Shown: positions 1 through 12,156 of the stretch, piece after piece
Layout of the letters: the number at the start of each line of letters is the position of its first letter
Numbering within the stretch: the stretch's first letter is position 1
NCBI GenBank assembly: GCA_964006375.1
Contig: OZ023265.1
Location: 14,677,252-14,741,251, forward strand
Source of the DNA: Tillus elongatus
Taxonomy: Eukaryota; Arthropoda; Insecta; Coleoptera; Cleridae
DNA: 64,000 bases
Direction: 5' to 3'
Made by a program: the position numbers and the translations under genes
The notes under the pieces: model-generated
What the model was told of the DNA's origin: nothing
Database searches by the model: none
The model's input: only the letters and a program-made list of their open reading frames with translations

Positions 1-500
1 TCAATTTTTTCTTATAATTTAGTGATAATAATAATGTTAATAAAATTTCAGATTTGAGATATTTTCAATGCACACCATTATTAAAACCGCAATATCTCGG
101 TAACCACTCACTTTATGAGTTTCAACTAAGTATACCTTTTTCGAACAAAAAATTAGTAGTTTTCAGTTTTTCTGAACAGATTTGCAGAAAGTTGATCATC
201 GAAAAAGTTATGCCCCTGTAAAACATTCGGGTTTAGTGTATGTGGCGCCAACTATGATGTAGCTCAAAATAGGTATCACGGTTGGAAGCGGCATCCTCGA
301 TAACCCCCTATTACAAAGTTCCAAATCAATATTTCAGTAATTAGCAGAAAAACGAGCGATTTAATTTTTTTCAAAGCCAAATTTAACACACTGTATATCG
401 AAAACAAGCAACAATCAGACAAAACGTATTAATGAAAGTCTATTTAATTTTTGATGCTCTATCCGAATATATGGGTCTGGCCCATTGTTAGAGGGACACC

Positions 501-503
<3 letters not shown>
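1..503. mobile_element. Terminus of a DNA transposon, truncated by the window edge
   Basis: No coding frame is visible. The segment ends in GGGACACCCTG immediately followed by TA, which is the reverse of the CAGGGTGTCCC start common to many Tc1/mariner-type elements inserted at TA. The same terminus occurs at 53231-53245. The other end lies outside the window, so element length and family cannot be given. Confidence 0.4.

Positions 504-573
<70 letters not shown>
504..573. repeat. (TA)35 microsatellite between two transposon termini
   Basis: Uninterrupted TA dinucleotide array. It lies between the CACCCTG end of the element to the left and the CCTGGTGTCCGG start of the element to the right, so it may have grown from a TA target duplication. 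Confidence 0.95.
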
Positions 574-576
<3 letters not shown>

Positions 577-960
577 GGTGTCCGGAAATTATGCATGAAG
601 ACATCAGGAGGTGATTACTTACAAGAAATTAGGGCCACAAAGTCCCATAACAATTTTTAGAAAACTAAATATTAACGAAGATCCAGGTGTCAAAAAAAGT
701 GTTTACAGTTTTTCTGATAAATTTTTTACTAGTGCTTTGATTATTTTCCAAATCTTCCACATGCATTACTAGTGTCCTTGTAGATTTATGTTTCAAATAT
801 GACGCAAATACTCCAGACTCAGAGGGCCTAACCTGACCTTAACCTTCGGTCTATGGCCCACAACTTTTTTGTTTTCACTGACCTACGAATTTAAACTGCA
901 CCATGTTAAATAGCATCAAAAGTTATCCAAAAAAGTTTTTCTTGTTGCGATACGATAAAA
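574..960 (+). repeat. Left long terminal inverted repeat
   Basis: Pairs in reverse complement with 2381-2753. The inner limit is the motif TTGCGATACGATAAAA, mirrored at 2381 as TTTTATCGTATCGCA. A shared internal block around 828 (GGCCTAACCTGACC) recurs inverted near 2505. Confidence 0.85.
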
Positions 961-1119
961 TGAACCGACTCTGGGGAAAACGGCTTCAAACATTTTCATG
1001 CTTTAACGCTGCTTAACCTGATTTTACAGTCTCAACTCAATACAAAATTTATTCACTAACTGCATTATTAGGTAACATTTTTTCTAAACACTACAAAGTG
1101 CATAACGTATTAAATGTAT

Positions 1120-2183
1120 ATTTCGTCCATGCTCTTACATAAAGTTCTCGAAATGTTGTCCTTCTATTTCGACAACTAAATCCATTCTTCTGAGAAACTT
1201 GCGACTAACCCTGAAGAATATGCCTTACTTTGCTCTTATTATTGCAAAACTGTCAAAAATATTCGTTGCCTTAGCTCTTCCACGTTATTCACAGGCGTCT
1301 TATATACCAGTGACTTAACATAACTTCAAAGAAAAAAGTCAATCGGGTTCAAGTCGGGCGGCCTGGCAGCTCAATATATGATTCCACCGCGCCCTATCCA
1401 CCTCTCAGGTAAAATTTCATTCAGGTGCTCCACCGCTAAACTGTAATTAGACTGTGTACAGTCGTGCAGTAGCCACATTGCACGTCGTACTCCAATAAGA
1501 ACTTTTTCCAACAAAACAGGCAGATCACTTTGTAAAAAGTGTAGGTAAGCTTCACGATCAAGCCTTGGTGGGAAACATGTGGCCCAGTTAAATGTTCTCC
1601 CACGATGCCGGCCCATACATTTACAGAAATTGTTTTTCTGGAACCCACGTTCCACACACGTTAGTATACAATCATGCCCGAATCCAGCTTCATCCGTGAA
1701 AAGAATGGAATTGATGAAATTTCCGTTGCCATCATGGAGAGTCATAATTTTCCTGCAAAAATTCTGTCGTGGAAGCGGATTTGCAGGGAGTAGGGCTTGA
1801 ACCTTTTGATAGTGGAATGGATGTAGGAGTTGTTCGTGCAAGATTCCATGGACTGAGCGCTTGGGAATATTTTCGTGCGATGCAATTAACCTGACGCTTA
1901 TATCAGGATTATTATCAACTGCAGACAAAACACGAACCCCCAGGAGTCCGAGTTCTTCGTTGGCGACCGACATCAAACCGCCTGGTCTTGAAAGAGCCAA
2001 ACTTATCTAATCGCTGAAGTATAGCACTGAGCAACTGCGATCGTGGATCATTCTATTTGGAAACGCATCTTGGTACAGACGCCTTGCCCTTGATGCATTT
2101 CCCGCAGCTAAGTCATAATAATAATGCATGTCGCTCAGCTCAACACTCGAATGTTGATTATAGTTATTGATATTATTCATTTT
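1120..2183 (-). pseudogene. Decayed DUF4817 + DDE transposase
   Basis: Reading the minus strand from the Met codon at 2183, the N-terminus has the DUF4817-type pattern (DMHYYYDLAAGNASRARRLY, then FPNR), then a stop and frameshift near 2007. The long second frame (2000-1371) contains LFTDEAGFGH (first catalytic Asp), then, in another frame, NVWAGIVGEHL, and LLHDCTQSNYS at the second Asp, where the usual DGAPAH is eroded. WIGRGG follows, then a stop. Past that stop, PPDLNPIDFF supplies the third Asp near 1330. At least three lesions are present. An intact relative would have roughly 350-400 codons. Confidence 0.8.
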
Positions 2184-2380
2184 ATCAGTTTTAATCACGA
2201 TACTTATTACACACAAATGATCACAACAGAATAATTCACATGAACATCAACTGCCAAAAGTTGCTAGGGCAATCCTAAGCTTTTGTTTTCAAAGCATTCT
2301 TTGTAAATCGTACAAATCAGTTTAGCTCAGAGTTAAAACGTGAACATGTTTCAAGTCGTTTTTCTCAGAATTAATTCTTT

Positions 2381-2753
2381 TTATCGTATCGCACCAAGAG
2401 ATGCTTTTTGAATAATTTTTGCTACTATTTAACATGGTGCTCTATACATTCATTAATAACTAGTGAAAATCAAAACGTTGTGGGCCATAGCTCAAACGTT
2501 AAGGTCAGGTTAGGCCCTTTGCCACTGTAGTATTTGCATCATGTTGGGAACATCAACAAGCACACTAGTAATACATGTGAAAGAATGGAAAAAAATAAAT
2601 CACCAATAGGAAAATTATCTTAAAAAAAAAACTTTAAAAAAATTCTTTTGACACCTGTATCTCCGTTAATATTGAGTTTTCGACAAATTTTTATAAGACT
2701 TGGTGGTGAGGAATCGCCCCCTGAAGTCTTGATGCATAATTTCCGGACACCTG
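2381..2753 (-). repeat. Right long terminal inverted repeat
   Basis: Reverse complement of 574-960 with scattered substitutions and small indels. It ends GGACACCTG followed by TATA. Confidence 0.85.
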
Positions 2754-2755
2754 TA

Positions 2756-3057
2756 TATAACCTTTGAACATCCAAGTCAACGTGATATATACATTAGAGC
2801 GGGCTGTTCGTTTATAAGAAAAAAAAGGTTAATGGGTTTGACCGTAATAGAGCTCAAAGGTTGATTAATTACAAGCTGATAATGCGAAAAATAGTCCTTG
2901 AGGCTTCATCGGCAGCTTCTGTAACCGTTTTCACAGAGCGCTCTACTGCCTGCGTGCGGCAGGGAAAATGCGAAATATCCACTAAATATTCATCTATTAC
3001 TTCTTTTCTCTTTGTCAACATTGTGCCGAAGTCTTTATGACCTTAAAAGACATAATA
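2756..3057. other. Unassigned spacer
   Basis: Slightly GC-richer than its surroundings but without a convincing frame, repeat match or RNA gene. Confidence 0.4.
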
Positions 3058-4270
3058 GGTAGAGGAGTAACACACATAACATCCGCCATGGAGGTGTTAG
3101 TGGATCTGCCCCCCTACACTTAGTTATTATGGGGGAGGCCAGGCTAGGACTATACAGACTAGCCTGCAATGATAGACTGAAGATCAACCCAGGCTACAGG
3201 GTCCACTGCAAAATTCAGGAGATCGTGAAGAAGCCTATGCTAGAAATGAGGTCAGAATTCACGAACCCGCGAATCTGCAGGAAAACAACTTTACAGTGGA
3301 AATCCCCGACCGCGTAGCATGACGGGAGGAGACGCCGGGCATACCACGGGAAGCGCTCGTCTGGTTCACGGACGGATCCGGCGGGGAGCGTGCGACGGGG
3401 GCAGGTGTTTATTCGGAAGGACCGAGGGTAAGTCATAGTATTTCCCTCCGAGCCCATGCAACGGTCTTTCAGGCGAAATGTACGCTATCTTGCATTGTGT
3501 GCGGGAGAACAAGAGGAGGGGCTACACTAACAAGCGGATCCTCATAGCCACAGACAGACAGGCAGCCCTTAAGGCCCTAAGTAGCCCACGGGTAAATTCG
3601 TGCCTGGTGAGTGAGTGCCAAGACGGGACGAGCGACCTAGCTGGGCAGAATGAGGTCACACTCATCTGGGTTCTAGGTCACGGGGGTCAAAGGCAATAAA
3701 GAAGCTGAAGTCTCGCGAAGAGAGGGTCCTCAAAACCATTTATGGGACCAGAACCGGCTCTGGGAGTGACAAAGAGCACTGCCAGGGGAGCTATTAAGTC
3801 CTGGGTCAGAAACCAACATAAGATGTACTGGGCAGTGGTCCAGGGCTCAGACATTGAAAGTCAATAATTGACGAACCCAGTTTAAAGAGAGCTGTAGAGC
3901 TGCTAAATCTTAGCAGAGGACAGCTCAGAAACATAACAGGTCTCTTGACGGGACACATGGCGGTCACGAAACACCTGCATAAAATGGGGCGGTTTGAGGG
4001 GGACCTGACATGCAGACTCTGCGGCGAGGGGAAGGAATCAGTCCAGCAGATCTTGTGCGAGTGGAAAGCTCTGGACCGCAAAAGACAACTGATCTACGGT
4101 CAGTCTAGACCAGAGACAGAGCAATATAAAACTTCACCCTAACAATAGCTATGCAGACTAGTTCAAGGCGCAGTGATTTTGGAATGGGTGGAATAAGACT
4201 AAGGGCATGCACAATCAACCAAAGGTTGCAGTGCTATCGAGGCAGCAAGGCCGCGAACGAGCCCTGGGGG
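3058..4270 (+). pseudogene. 3' part of non-LTR retrotransposon ORF2 (RNase H and C-terminal CCHC-like region)
   Basis: The first conserved piece is EARLGLYRLAC near 3138, typical of the linker after the reverse transcriptase. At 3358-3420 VWFTDGSGGE marks the start of an RNase H domain, followed after a one-base frameshift (about 3478) by ATDRQAALKAL at the third acidic position. A further frame (3900-4142) reads RNITGLLTGHMAVTKHLHKM then CRLCGEGKESVQQILCEWKAL, the Cys/His-rich C-terminal segment common to R1, LOA and I-group elements. The reverse transcriptase itself is missing, so the copy is 5'-truncated. Multiple frameshifts make it inactive. The GC content is clearly higher than in the flanks. 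Confidence 0.8.
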
Positions 4271-4375
4271 AAAAATACACACAATATCATATCGATATAA
4301 TCCGTAGCAGAAAAAATGATTTGTGGTGGCTTAAATACACTGGTAGGTGCAGATTTACCTATAATTACCTACTAA

Positions 4376-4944
4376 AATCTAGCTCTGTAAGTCAAAAGAC
4401 ACAAAAGTTACAGGCATTTAAAGAAAAATAAATTAGGGTTTTCCTCAAAACGTCAAAGTCGCGACTTAAAACGTCAAAATTGGCAACATTTAGGCAAATA
4501 ATTTGAATCTAATACGGGCTATGGCATAAAAATGTCTCAAGAAGAATGTTTTACAAACCCTGAAGTCTTAGTTTCAACCGTCATTGTCCTTCATTTTACT
4601 AAAATGTTTCCAGAAACTTCATTTCAAATAGACCCTTTCTCTGATGCCTGGCAGTAGTCTTATATATAGTTTATCGTTTAATAGTATATAATTTTTGTCG
4701 AATTTTCGTAAAAAATCAATAAAGCTCAATATATCCGTTATTATACAAGATATAAAAAAAAATTGTATACATTAATTATAGCGTGTCGTGAGCTACATCT
4801 TGAAACATTATTTCTACAATTACACGGTGGCCCATAAGTCGTTGGTGATACAATTTTTCATTTTTTTGTAGTCGAACATGCCTTATGTTATTGCATTTTT
4901 GCATTTTCCATCGAAATATAATGCATGTTTGTAAGAAAAGAAAT
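4376..4944 (+). repeat. R module of the composite repeat (no TA array)
   Basis: Starts inside the R module (AAAATCTAGCTCTGTAAGTC) and runs through CATAAGTCGTTGGTGATAC to the conserved TTTGTAAGAAAAGAAATTC that always precedes module M. Near-identical order is seen at 54920-55562 and 57615-58406. Confidence 0.8.
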
Positions 4945-5261
4945 TCTGGACGCAGCAAGTGCGCTACGGTAGCGAATTTTGATTAAATGCTTCATATTTG
5001 AAAAGCTTAAGTTTCTATTAACCTATAAGGTGGACCAAGAAACGGTTTTTTTCGGGAACACTTTAAGTTTCCTTTCGGAAATTTTTGTACGTTTTCAAAC
5101 AATAAAGTTTTTTTGATGAAACATGGCACATTGTTTCTACTATATCGGTTATACTGGTGACCAAATTTGATGTCTGCTTTCTTAAAAAAAAACACACATA
5201 TTTGCTATTAAAAACATTTTAATGAAAATTCACTACAATAACGCACTTGCTGCGTCCAGAC
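4945..5261 (+). repeat. M module, ~310-bp MITE-like unit
   Basis: Begins TCTGGACGCAGCAAGTGCG and ends with its inverse CGCACTTGCTGCGTCCAGA. The arms continue inward as TAGCGAATTTT and AAAATTCACTA. No coding frame is present. The target duplication could not be identified. Confidence 0.85.
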
Positions 5262-5520
5262 TTTTTTTAGGTAGAGAGGCAACGAAATTCCCAGAAAAGC
5301 GAGGCCCCCTTCTTTACTTTTCCACATCAGTGCATTCCAATAAAAATGCGAACGGTTCAGAACTACCTCGCTAAAACTGAAATCGCCTAAAAAGCGGTCT
5401 CGTTAAATCAGAAAATTTTTAGTATTGTCTCTTACACGAGTCCATTCAAATCAACAAAATTTTGCTCGTAAAATGAGAAGTTCGTAAAATCTGCCGCTCG
5501 TAAAACCCGGATTCTACTGT
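5262..5520. mobile_element. pogo/Tigger-like DNA transposon terminus
   Basis: Ends GGATTCTACTG followed by TA, i.e. an inverted CAGTAGAATCC start as in pogo-type TIRs. The inner part (GCTCGTAAAATGAGAAGTTC) recurs at 40815-40905. The transposase is absent and the other end was not found. Confidence 0.5.
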
Positions 5521-7600
5521 ACACGAAGATATGTAAAATTGGTCAACTGAATTGTTACTGTGTATGTTAGTTTGCATCTAAAACTGTTGTTTTGTATTCC
5601 TAAACTACTTAGAGGAAATACGGATGCCGGAGTGGTAAGTAGAGGTCGATATCGTCTTGGCTCAATAGAACCCGTCGACTTGCCTTTAGCAGATATGTCT
5701 GGTTATGAACCACAATTAGTAATTGTAACTGAACCGCTTTGTTCGAGCATTCCCCATTAGACCATCGGAGAATTGAATCTTGTCTACATTTATACGATGT
5801 TACAAGAGCACTACTGATTAATTGGGTTAGAGTATACGAGGTTATCCTAATGAATTAAATTACTTGAATTTCTAAAAAGGATAGCAAGTAAAATGATTAC
5901 TGTGAAAATGCGGAAATATTTTTTAACATTTCTACCAGTATCCTCTATTTACACGGTATTTTATCGGTCTATGTCATCTAGTGTAACATTTGGGTTTCCT
6001 TTCGGATTCACACTTAAGGCAGTTATTTGAGCTAATGAAACTGTTTCTACAAACGATGCATTGAACTTAGCGTAAAAGCCTTTTATCATCTGATATATCT
6101 CTGACAGATATACGATTCTGGTCTTTGTAAGAGCTATATATTTTATATCTTTTATTTCTACAATTTTCTGTCGTCTTGTTGCTAATTGCGATCGTGGTAT
6201 TCGGCTGTTTCCTATGTTCTGATTTTTTGGTTCATTCTTTCTATATTTTGCGAGTCCTCATAAAACTCTTCAGTGCTACACAATAATATGCAGTGTTCTC
6301 TGGCTGTTCAAACATGAACAATAATATCTCATGTATTATTTATTTATTAATCTCGTTTTACAATCAAATGTATTTTTGTTTCGGAATGTATCAATAAAAT
6401 GCCAACAAACTCCTGACATCAGCTTCTCTAACTCGGGTCATTACCAAATGTGACATTAGGGGTTTGCTGCTAAAGTTAGCTGATTTTGAAAGCTTTATTT
6501 TAAATCAAGTAAAGAGAAAATACAACTTGCTCCAGTTTGTATACAACACAAAAACTGCTAATGCGACTACAAAACTGTTTACGATAAATGTAAATAGATG
6601 ACTGCGCAAGTTAGATAATAACTAGTACAAGAAAATCGCCAATAGGTCATTTATTTACCGATCTATACATATATATTTAAAAAAAATTATATTATATTTA
6701 GTGACTATCTAAGGAACTAGGACATACGTGGGGTATAGCTAAGCTTACAAACACACTGTATATTAAGAAATGGATGACATATTACCAACAAACTTACTTG
6801 GAAGAACTACATTCTCAACGATAATAAACCAAAATGCTACTATAATTGATTAACTAACAATTATTATTACTAACAAATAAAATCGACCATATAGAATATA
6901 ATTACACCTCACCTCTCTAAATCACATCTAATCACACATATAAAAAATACAATCGATTTTGAAATATTGCTTATGTTTCTAGATATATAAATAAGATAGC
7001 TCTAGATAACTCAATCTCATAAGCATTAAGAATATAAACAAATACAAGTGTTCACATAACTTGCATATTTAGCACTTCGATTACAATACCAATGCTGATA
7101 TGCATTGGCATCGACCTTGCCTTAATACCGTAACATAGATTATTAAGTGTTTATACGTCACTTATGTTGTAATTTGCTGCATTCATAAATACTATTAGAA
7201 TGGCCTTTTTGGCAAAGTTTTGTTCCTGAACAATGACCTAAGTTATCTTAGATTAAACTGCACTTACGTTGCAATTGAAGTTCGATGACACCACCTGAAA
7301 CAAAAAGAAAAGAAAGATTTCAGGTGTTGTTAAAGTATGAGGCATTGGTGCGTACAATAATATATTTTTCAAGTAGTAGCTATTGAGATATCATAAACAT
7401 TACACATTTCCTACGAACATGAGTTTTATATTGATTATTATAACGCGTGAATAAGATGGCTTTCGGCAAAAGGGATTCCGAATTACTTGAACGTTGAACA
7501 GATGCTCGCTTGTTTGATGTCGAGGTAAATGTGCCACTGTTTTGAAGAAGATGCCTCAAACTTTTTGGGTCGCCTTGTCACTATGCGGGAAATATGCGTC
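5521..7600. other. 2-kb AT-rich stretch without recognisable features
   Basis: Read on both strands: no frame with recognisable domains, no TIR pairs and no long tandem repeat. Only scattered stops-rich short frames and a few homopolymer runs are visible. It could be old unique intergenic DNA or an intron. Confidence 0.5.
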
Positions 7601-7690
7601 TATTACTATGAACCAGAGACTAAACAGAAATCAAAAGAGTGGAAGTATTCCCATTCTCCTTGACCAAAAAATCTGAGTTCAAAATTCGGC

Positions 7691-7957
7691 GTGCAAGGTT
7701 CTGCATTTAGTTTTCTGAAGAAAAAAAGATGGAATGAGACTAAAAGAACCATTGAAACCAGATTTACGAAACATCTGGCACAGCTGAGATACGGTAGCAT
7801 AGACAAGTCATGCGTGACCCCACACCTATATAAAGAGAATCTGAAGCTTATCAAACATGTTGGACAACCGGTGAAATCAGAAGCCATAAATAGCAAAATT
7901 TCCCTAAACCGTGCTCCGTCACTGATCAATAGTTTGCTGTTCCCACTGTTTCTTTGA
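7691..7957 (+). pseudogene. Possible GIY-YIG endonuclease fragment (Penelope-like element C-terminus)
   Basis: An 88-codon frame reads ETKRTIETRFTKHLAQLRYG then DKSCVTPHLYKENLKLIKH. This matches the layout of the GIY-YIG domain tail in Penelope-like retroelements (KTxR.l..R..EH....... KS.vaeH....gH.i), including the KS(x)VxxH block. The first half of the domain with the GIY and YIG motifs is not visible upstream, and no reverse transcriptase is found nearby. The assignment is motif-based and tentative. Confidence 0.4.
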
Positions 7958-8446
7958 TATAAAAGCTACTCCGGGATTTTAAAAATGAGTTCCGGCAATT
8001 GAAACGTAAATGCAGAAAGTTTGCCAGTCAATAAAATGGAATCGTCTGCAGTACCAGAAAAATCTACACTGAGGAACATGGTGATAACCTAAAAACATTT
8101 ATTTATGATAAAAGTCTTCAACATACGTACTTTTCTTTGCGAAATCTAGTTTTTTTTTTTGGTCTTAGGTCCCCACTGGTAATTTATAGAATCAAACAGT
8201 AATTTAGTGTGGCTAGTTTTTGATGTAAAAAAACATTATTACCTACTACTTTTTGAGTAATCCTCTTCCCAAAAATGTTCACTACAAATGCTCATATATT
8301 TTGTAACTGGTTTCCCAATTTTCAGAACATGGTTCCGCATTTCACACAATTTTTAGTTTTGGAGGGGATCTCGCATTGAAATATTATTAGACACATACGA
8401 GTTGCATTGTGGAACTGTAAAAAACCTTTTGCATTTTGCATTTTGT
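7958..8446. other. Unassigned AT-rich spacer
   Basis: No supported frame or repeat. A run of T (8151-8160) is the only notable feature. Confidence 0.4.
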
Positions 8447-8670
8447 ATTTGGGTAGGCTGAATGTGTGCACGTTCCGCCTTTCGAAAGGGGCATAAAGCC
8501 ATCGGTCCCGTGTCCATGCGATGTTGGGCACGCTAACGATCGCTACTCTCCGTACAAAAAGGCTGAAGCTCGGCAAAATTTCCAGAATAGTAAAGTGAAA
8601 CTGATTCCTGGCGTCGGTGATTGGCCATAGCCGTGGAAATAGACCGAAGTTAAAGAAAACAAAATAGCTT
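8447..8670 (+). repeat. SINE copy 1, headless body, sense strand
   Basis: Matches the body of the SINE family shared with 19378, 35338, 41076 and 57098. Key blocks are GTGCACGTTCCGCC, GATGTTGGGCACG and CGGTGATTGGCCATAG, ending in AAGTTAAAGAAAAC. The tRNA-related head is missing, so it is 5'-truncated. Confidence 0.75.
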
Positions 8671-8691
8671 AACAAGGTTGTTAAATTAATA

Positions 8692-8693
<2 letters not shown>

Positions 8694-8780
<87 letters not shown>
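8694..8780. repeat. (TA)n microsatellite
   Basis: About 43 TA units, directly downstream of the SINE and upstream of a partial composite repeat. Confidence 0.95.
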
Positions 8781-8784
<4 letters not shown>

Positions 8785-8854
8785 TATCATTGACTATTGA
8801 ATACCCTAAAAGTCGACAGACAAAACAAACTATCAATTAGTTGGGTATTTATGA

Positions 8855-9699
8855 GGATTTTAGTGAATTTTCTTTAAAAAAAGTATGTACCTCCCTTTTG
8901 AAACTGGCTGGGATAAGTTCCTTAACCAGGAATATCGGCCCAAATTCTCCCGGAAAATGTTTTTCTTCCGGAAAATTTTGATAACTCCGGAAATAGCAAA
9001 GTACGGGCGACTAAATTTGGTAGGCGTATTTGTATAATAAAAGCTGGACCATATGCCAAAATCTAGGTCTGCAAGTTAAAATAAAAAAACGTTACAGGCA
9101 TTTAAAGAAAAAATTGTGGGATTTCCTTAAAACGCCAAAGTCGCAATTTGATACGTCAAAATTGGCAACAAATAGGCAAAGAACCTGAAAAAAATACGGC
9201 CTATGTAAAAAAAAAATGTTGCAAGAAGGGTCTTCTACAAACCCTTAAGTTTCAGCTTCAACCATCATTGACCTTCATTTTACTAAAATGTGTCCTGCAA
9301 ATTTATTGCAAAGAGACTATTTCTCTGATGCTTTGGCAGTAGTTTTCGTTAATGAGGAGACTGCGACATTTAAATTTTAAAAATATTTCTTCAAATGAGT
9401 GCAAACTAGGCCCCTTAGAATCCGTATCCGAGTTTAGTTTCAGTTTTTATCTGTTTACGTATATACAGGGTGGCGCATTTCTACGATAAACGTCAATATA
9501 ATTGTTATTATGCCAGATCCGAGAAAAAATTGTATACGTTAATTATAGGGTGTCTTGAGCTCTATCTTATAAAATTATTTTGACAGTCACAGGATGGCCC
9601 ATAAGTCGTTGGTGGTACCTACAATTTTTTTGAACATCACTTATATTATTGCATTTTTTAATTTTTCATAGAAATATGATGCATATTTGTAACAATATC
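8855..9699 (+). repeat. Rearranged composite repeat: R fragment, L fragment, R 3' part
   Basis: R-type sequence (GGCTGGGATAAGTTCCTTAACC, CGGAAATAGCAAAGTA) runs to about 9340. An L-type segment (TTAATGAGGAGACTGCGAC to TCCGTATCCGAG) follows at 9340-9465. From 9466 a new start TACAGGGTGGCGCA leads into the R 3' part with GATGGCCCATAAGTCG. The out-of-order modules indicate nested insertion or recombination between copies. Confidence 0.6.
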
Positions 9700-10005
9700 G
9701 TGACACAGTAAATGCGTTTTGGTAGCAGATTTTCATTAAATGCTTTCAAATTCAGTAACTCAATTTGCTACTAACCTAAGATTAGCTGGCTAGGATACCA
9801 GTTTTCTCGGAAACACTTCAAGTTTATTTTCGGAAAATTTTTATACATTTTTAAGCAATAAGTTATTTTGATAAAATATGTTACACTGTTTCTAATTTAT
9901 GCGTTATACCGGTAATCCAATTGATGCCTGCTTGCATGAAAACATCTGCTATTAAACACATTTTTATGAAAATTTACTTTCATAACGCACTTGCTGCGTT
10001 CAGAC
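9700..10005 (+). repeat. M module
   Basis: Degenerate left end (GACACAGTAAATGCG) and good right end (ACGCACTTGCTGCGTTCAGAC). Confidence 0.75.
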
Positions 10006-10306
10006 TTTTTAGATTAAAGGAAACCGATTTGTGTATAAAATTCAATTTTAAAAATCTGCGTTTTATATTTGCGTTTCTCATTCACTTACTTTAATTGCCC
10101 TTCAAACTATATTAGCATTAACTATACCTAATATAGACCATTTTCGGGTTAATTGTGATTTTTTGCGTCCAGGCTTATGTGTTATTTATTATTGTTGGTT
10201 TCCCATTAATAACCCAGTAAATGTAGTCAGAGTCCTTGTTTGTATAGGATTCTAAAATTATTTATCAAGTTAAGTTTTCGAAATATTTACGGACGCCATA
10301 TGATTT

Positions 10307-10433
10307 TTAGTGAATTTTTATTTTAAAAAAATCACTAATAGAGAGGTATCGATGTTGAGACTTTTCAAAAATTTCCTCAAATGAGCGCGAATTTGGTCCC
10401 CTAGAACCCATATCCGGGGTCAGTTTCGATTTT

Positions 10434-10436
<3 letters not shown>
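10307..10436 (+). repeat. L module
   Basis: Starts TTTTTAGTGAATTTTTA with the terminal palindrome, continues AATGAGCGCGAATTTGGTCC, and ends TATCCGGGGTCAGTTTCG just before the TA array. Confidence 0.8.

Positions 10437-10516
<80 letters not shown>
10437..10516. repeat. (TA)n microsatellite
   Basis: About 40 units following an L module. The expected R module does not follow; the next sequence (10517-10800) is unassigned, so this copy is broken at the array. Confidence 0.95.
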
Positions 10517-10519
<3 letters not shown>

Positions 10520-10804
10520 AACAATTTGAACAATATACCTCTTTTTACAAAACAACTTACAAGATTAATCAAGAGCCTGGTTGTTCAATAACGTTAAAAG
10601 TCACCTAAGTCGAAGACTTGTTGGTGATACTTGTAACATCATTCTCTCTAAAGATAAGCTAGTGCACACTCTGACACTGTAAAGAAATACAAACAAAAAC
10701 CAAAACTGCAGACGAACTCCAGCGATTCGCGGAAAATATAAAAAAAACATAACTATGCTTTCTGACTATAGATAAAATCTCTTTTACCAAATGTTTTAAG
10801 CCAC

Positions 10805-12087
10805 ACTATGGGTAACCTACACACACACACACACATGCGCGGGCCCCACAGGTCAGACGCCAGGCACAAGAAACAACAAAATACAAAGGAAAGACCACTA
10901 CACCAGCATATTAACCTTCACGACCCTGTGGATTACTTCACGATCTAGTCCAACTATCCACTTTTTTAAACCGACTTTAAAACCTCGAAGTCCATGCTGC
11001 TGGCGAATTTGGGCTGGTATAGAATTATATATTCTTACGCAAAGGTAAGCATAGGAACGCTGTGCAATTGTCTTCCTAGCTCTTTCTGTTTTAGATGCGT
11101 GTGCGCAGTGTCTCGTATTATAGTTGTGACTCAACTCCTTCAATTCACATCGATGAATATGCTGGTATACAGCAGCATTAAAGTAGAAAAGCTGCCTAAT
11201 ACCCAGCAGTTTTGTCTCAGCGTATAAAACATCCGTAGCATATGTGCGTTCTTTACCATAAATCACCTTGATGAGACAATTTTGAGCAATCTGTAATTGA
11301 GATATATGACACCTTGCAGCACCACCCCAAGCTATTATAGCATATCGTAAATGACTCTCCAATAAAGAATAATATAGAGTCCGCAGGTGTTTGATGTGTA
11401 GCATCTCTTTCAATACTGCAAATTTTACCATCACAGAGCGAATCTTTTTAGTTACATTTAAAATGTGGTGCTCCCATTTCATGTGTGAATCTATAGTAAC
11501 ACCCAAATACATCGCATGCTTCACACTTTTTATCTTCATGCCATCACATATTTCCAAGGTGGTAAAAGTTGGCAAGTTCCTTTCGTAGCATGAAAATGAT
11601 ATATACACTGTCTTCGCCGCATTTACAGTCAACAATCGGTTTTGAAACCATTCCAGGATTTTTCGAAAATCCGATTCAACTGTAGATTTGAGTATATCCC
11701 ATGATTCTGCGTTATAAAATATAGCAGCATCATCCGCGTATCCAACTATCTTTCCTAACGATCTAACATAAAAAGGTCGTTTATATAAATATTAAATAAT
11801 AAGGGTCCTAGAATGGTTCCTTGCGGAACACCACAGTACATTTTTACCACATCACTCAGAACACCATTCACACACACCACCTGATATCTGTGAGACAAAT
11901 AGCTTTGTAAGAGCTGTTGTTGTCTTCCCCTAAACCCAATTTTCTCCAGTATTTCGAGCAATCTTGTGTGATCAACCGTATCGAATGCCTTTTTTAGATC
12001 CACCAAGACACACAATGAAGGTCTGGTGTTATCCAGACTGTGATATATATTACTCGTCAGTTTAATTATGGCATCCTGCGTAGATGT

Positions 12088-12089
<2 letters not shown>
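10805..12089 (-). pseudogene. Antisense non-LTR retrotransposon ORF2: RT palm-to-C-terminus
   Basis: Minus-strand frame from 12089 opens with RPSLCVLVDLKKAFDTVDH (first catalytic Asp region), then CGVPQGTILGPLLFNIYIND. A one-base frameshift near 11758 leads to GYADDAAIFYNAESWDILK, the catalytic YADD box, then LTVNAAKT and YLGVTIDSHMKWEHH. The thumb and C-terminal region continue to a stop at 10898 (KVNMLV). This is the jockey/CR1-type layout. The 5' half, with the endonuclease and RT fingers, is missing, and the break coincides with the TA array at 12090. A short (CA)n run (10811-10832) lies in the 3' UTR position. Confidence 0.85.

Positions 12090-12154
<65 letters not shown>
12090..12154. 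repeat. (TA)n microsatellite at LINE truncation point
   Basis: About 32 units. It sits exactly between the truncated RT reading frame and an R-module variant (ATCCAACCGATAACTC). Confidence 0.95.

Positions 12155-12156
<2 letters not shown>

Larger units (their letters stand above)
574..2753 (-). mobile_element. Complete but dead Tc1/mariner-type (DD41D-like) element with ~380-bp TIRs
   Basis: The ends are inverted copies of GGTGTCCGGAAATTATGCAT and both abut TA (572-573 and 2754-2755). The two TIRs run about 387 and 373 bp. Between them lies a single minus-strand transposase remnant with an N-terminal DUF4817-type helix-turn-helix and a DDE core. Total length is about 2.18 kb. Several frameshifts and stops show it is not functional. 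The superfamily call rests on the TA target and the transposase motifs; the DD41D-like class is inferred from 40-41 residues between the second and third catalytic Asp. Confidence 0.85.

Noticed and set aside
451..660. Proteins made of Tyr-Ile repeats from translated TA arrays here and at about 20 other places
   Set aside because: They are direct translations of (TA)n and have no coding support.
1579..1800. Plus-strand frame opposite the first transposase
   Set aside because: Shadow frame; the minus strand holds the conserved transposase motifs.
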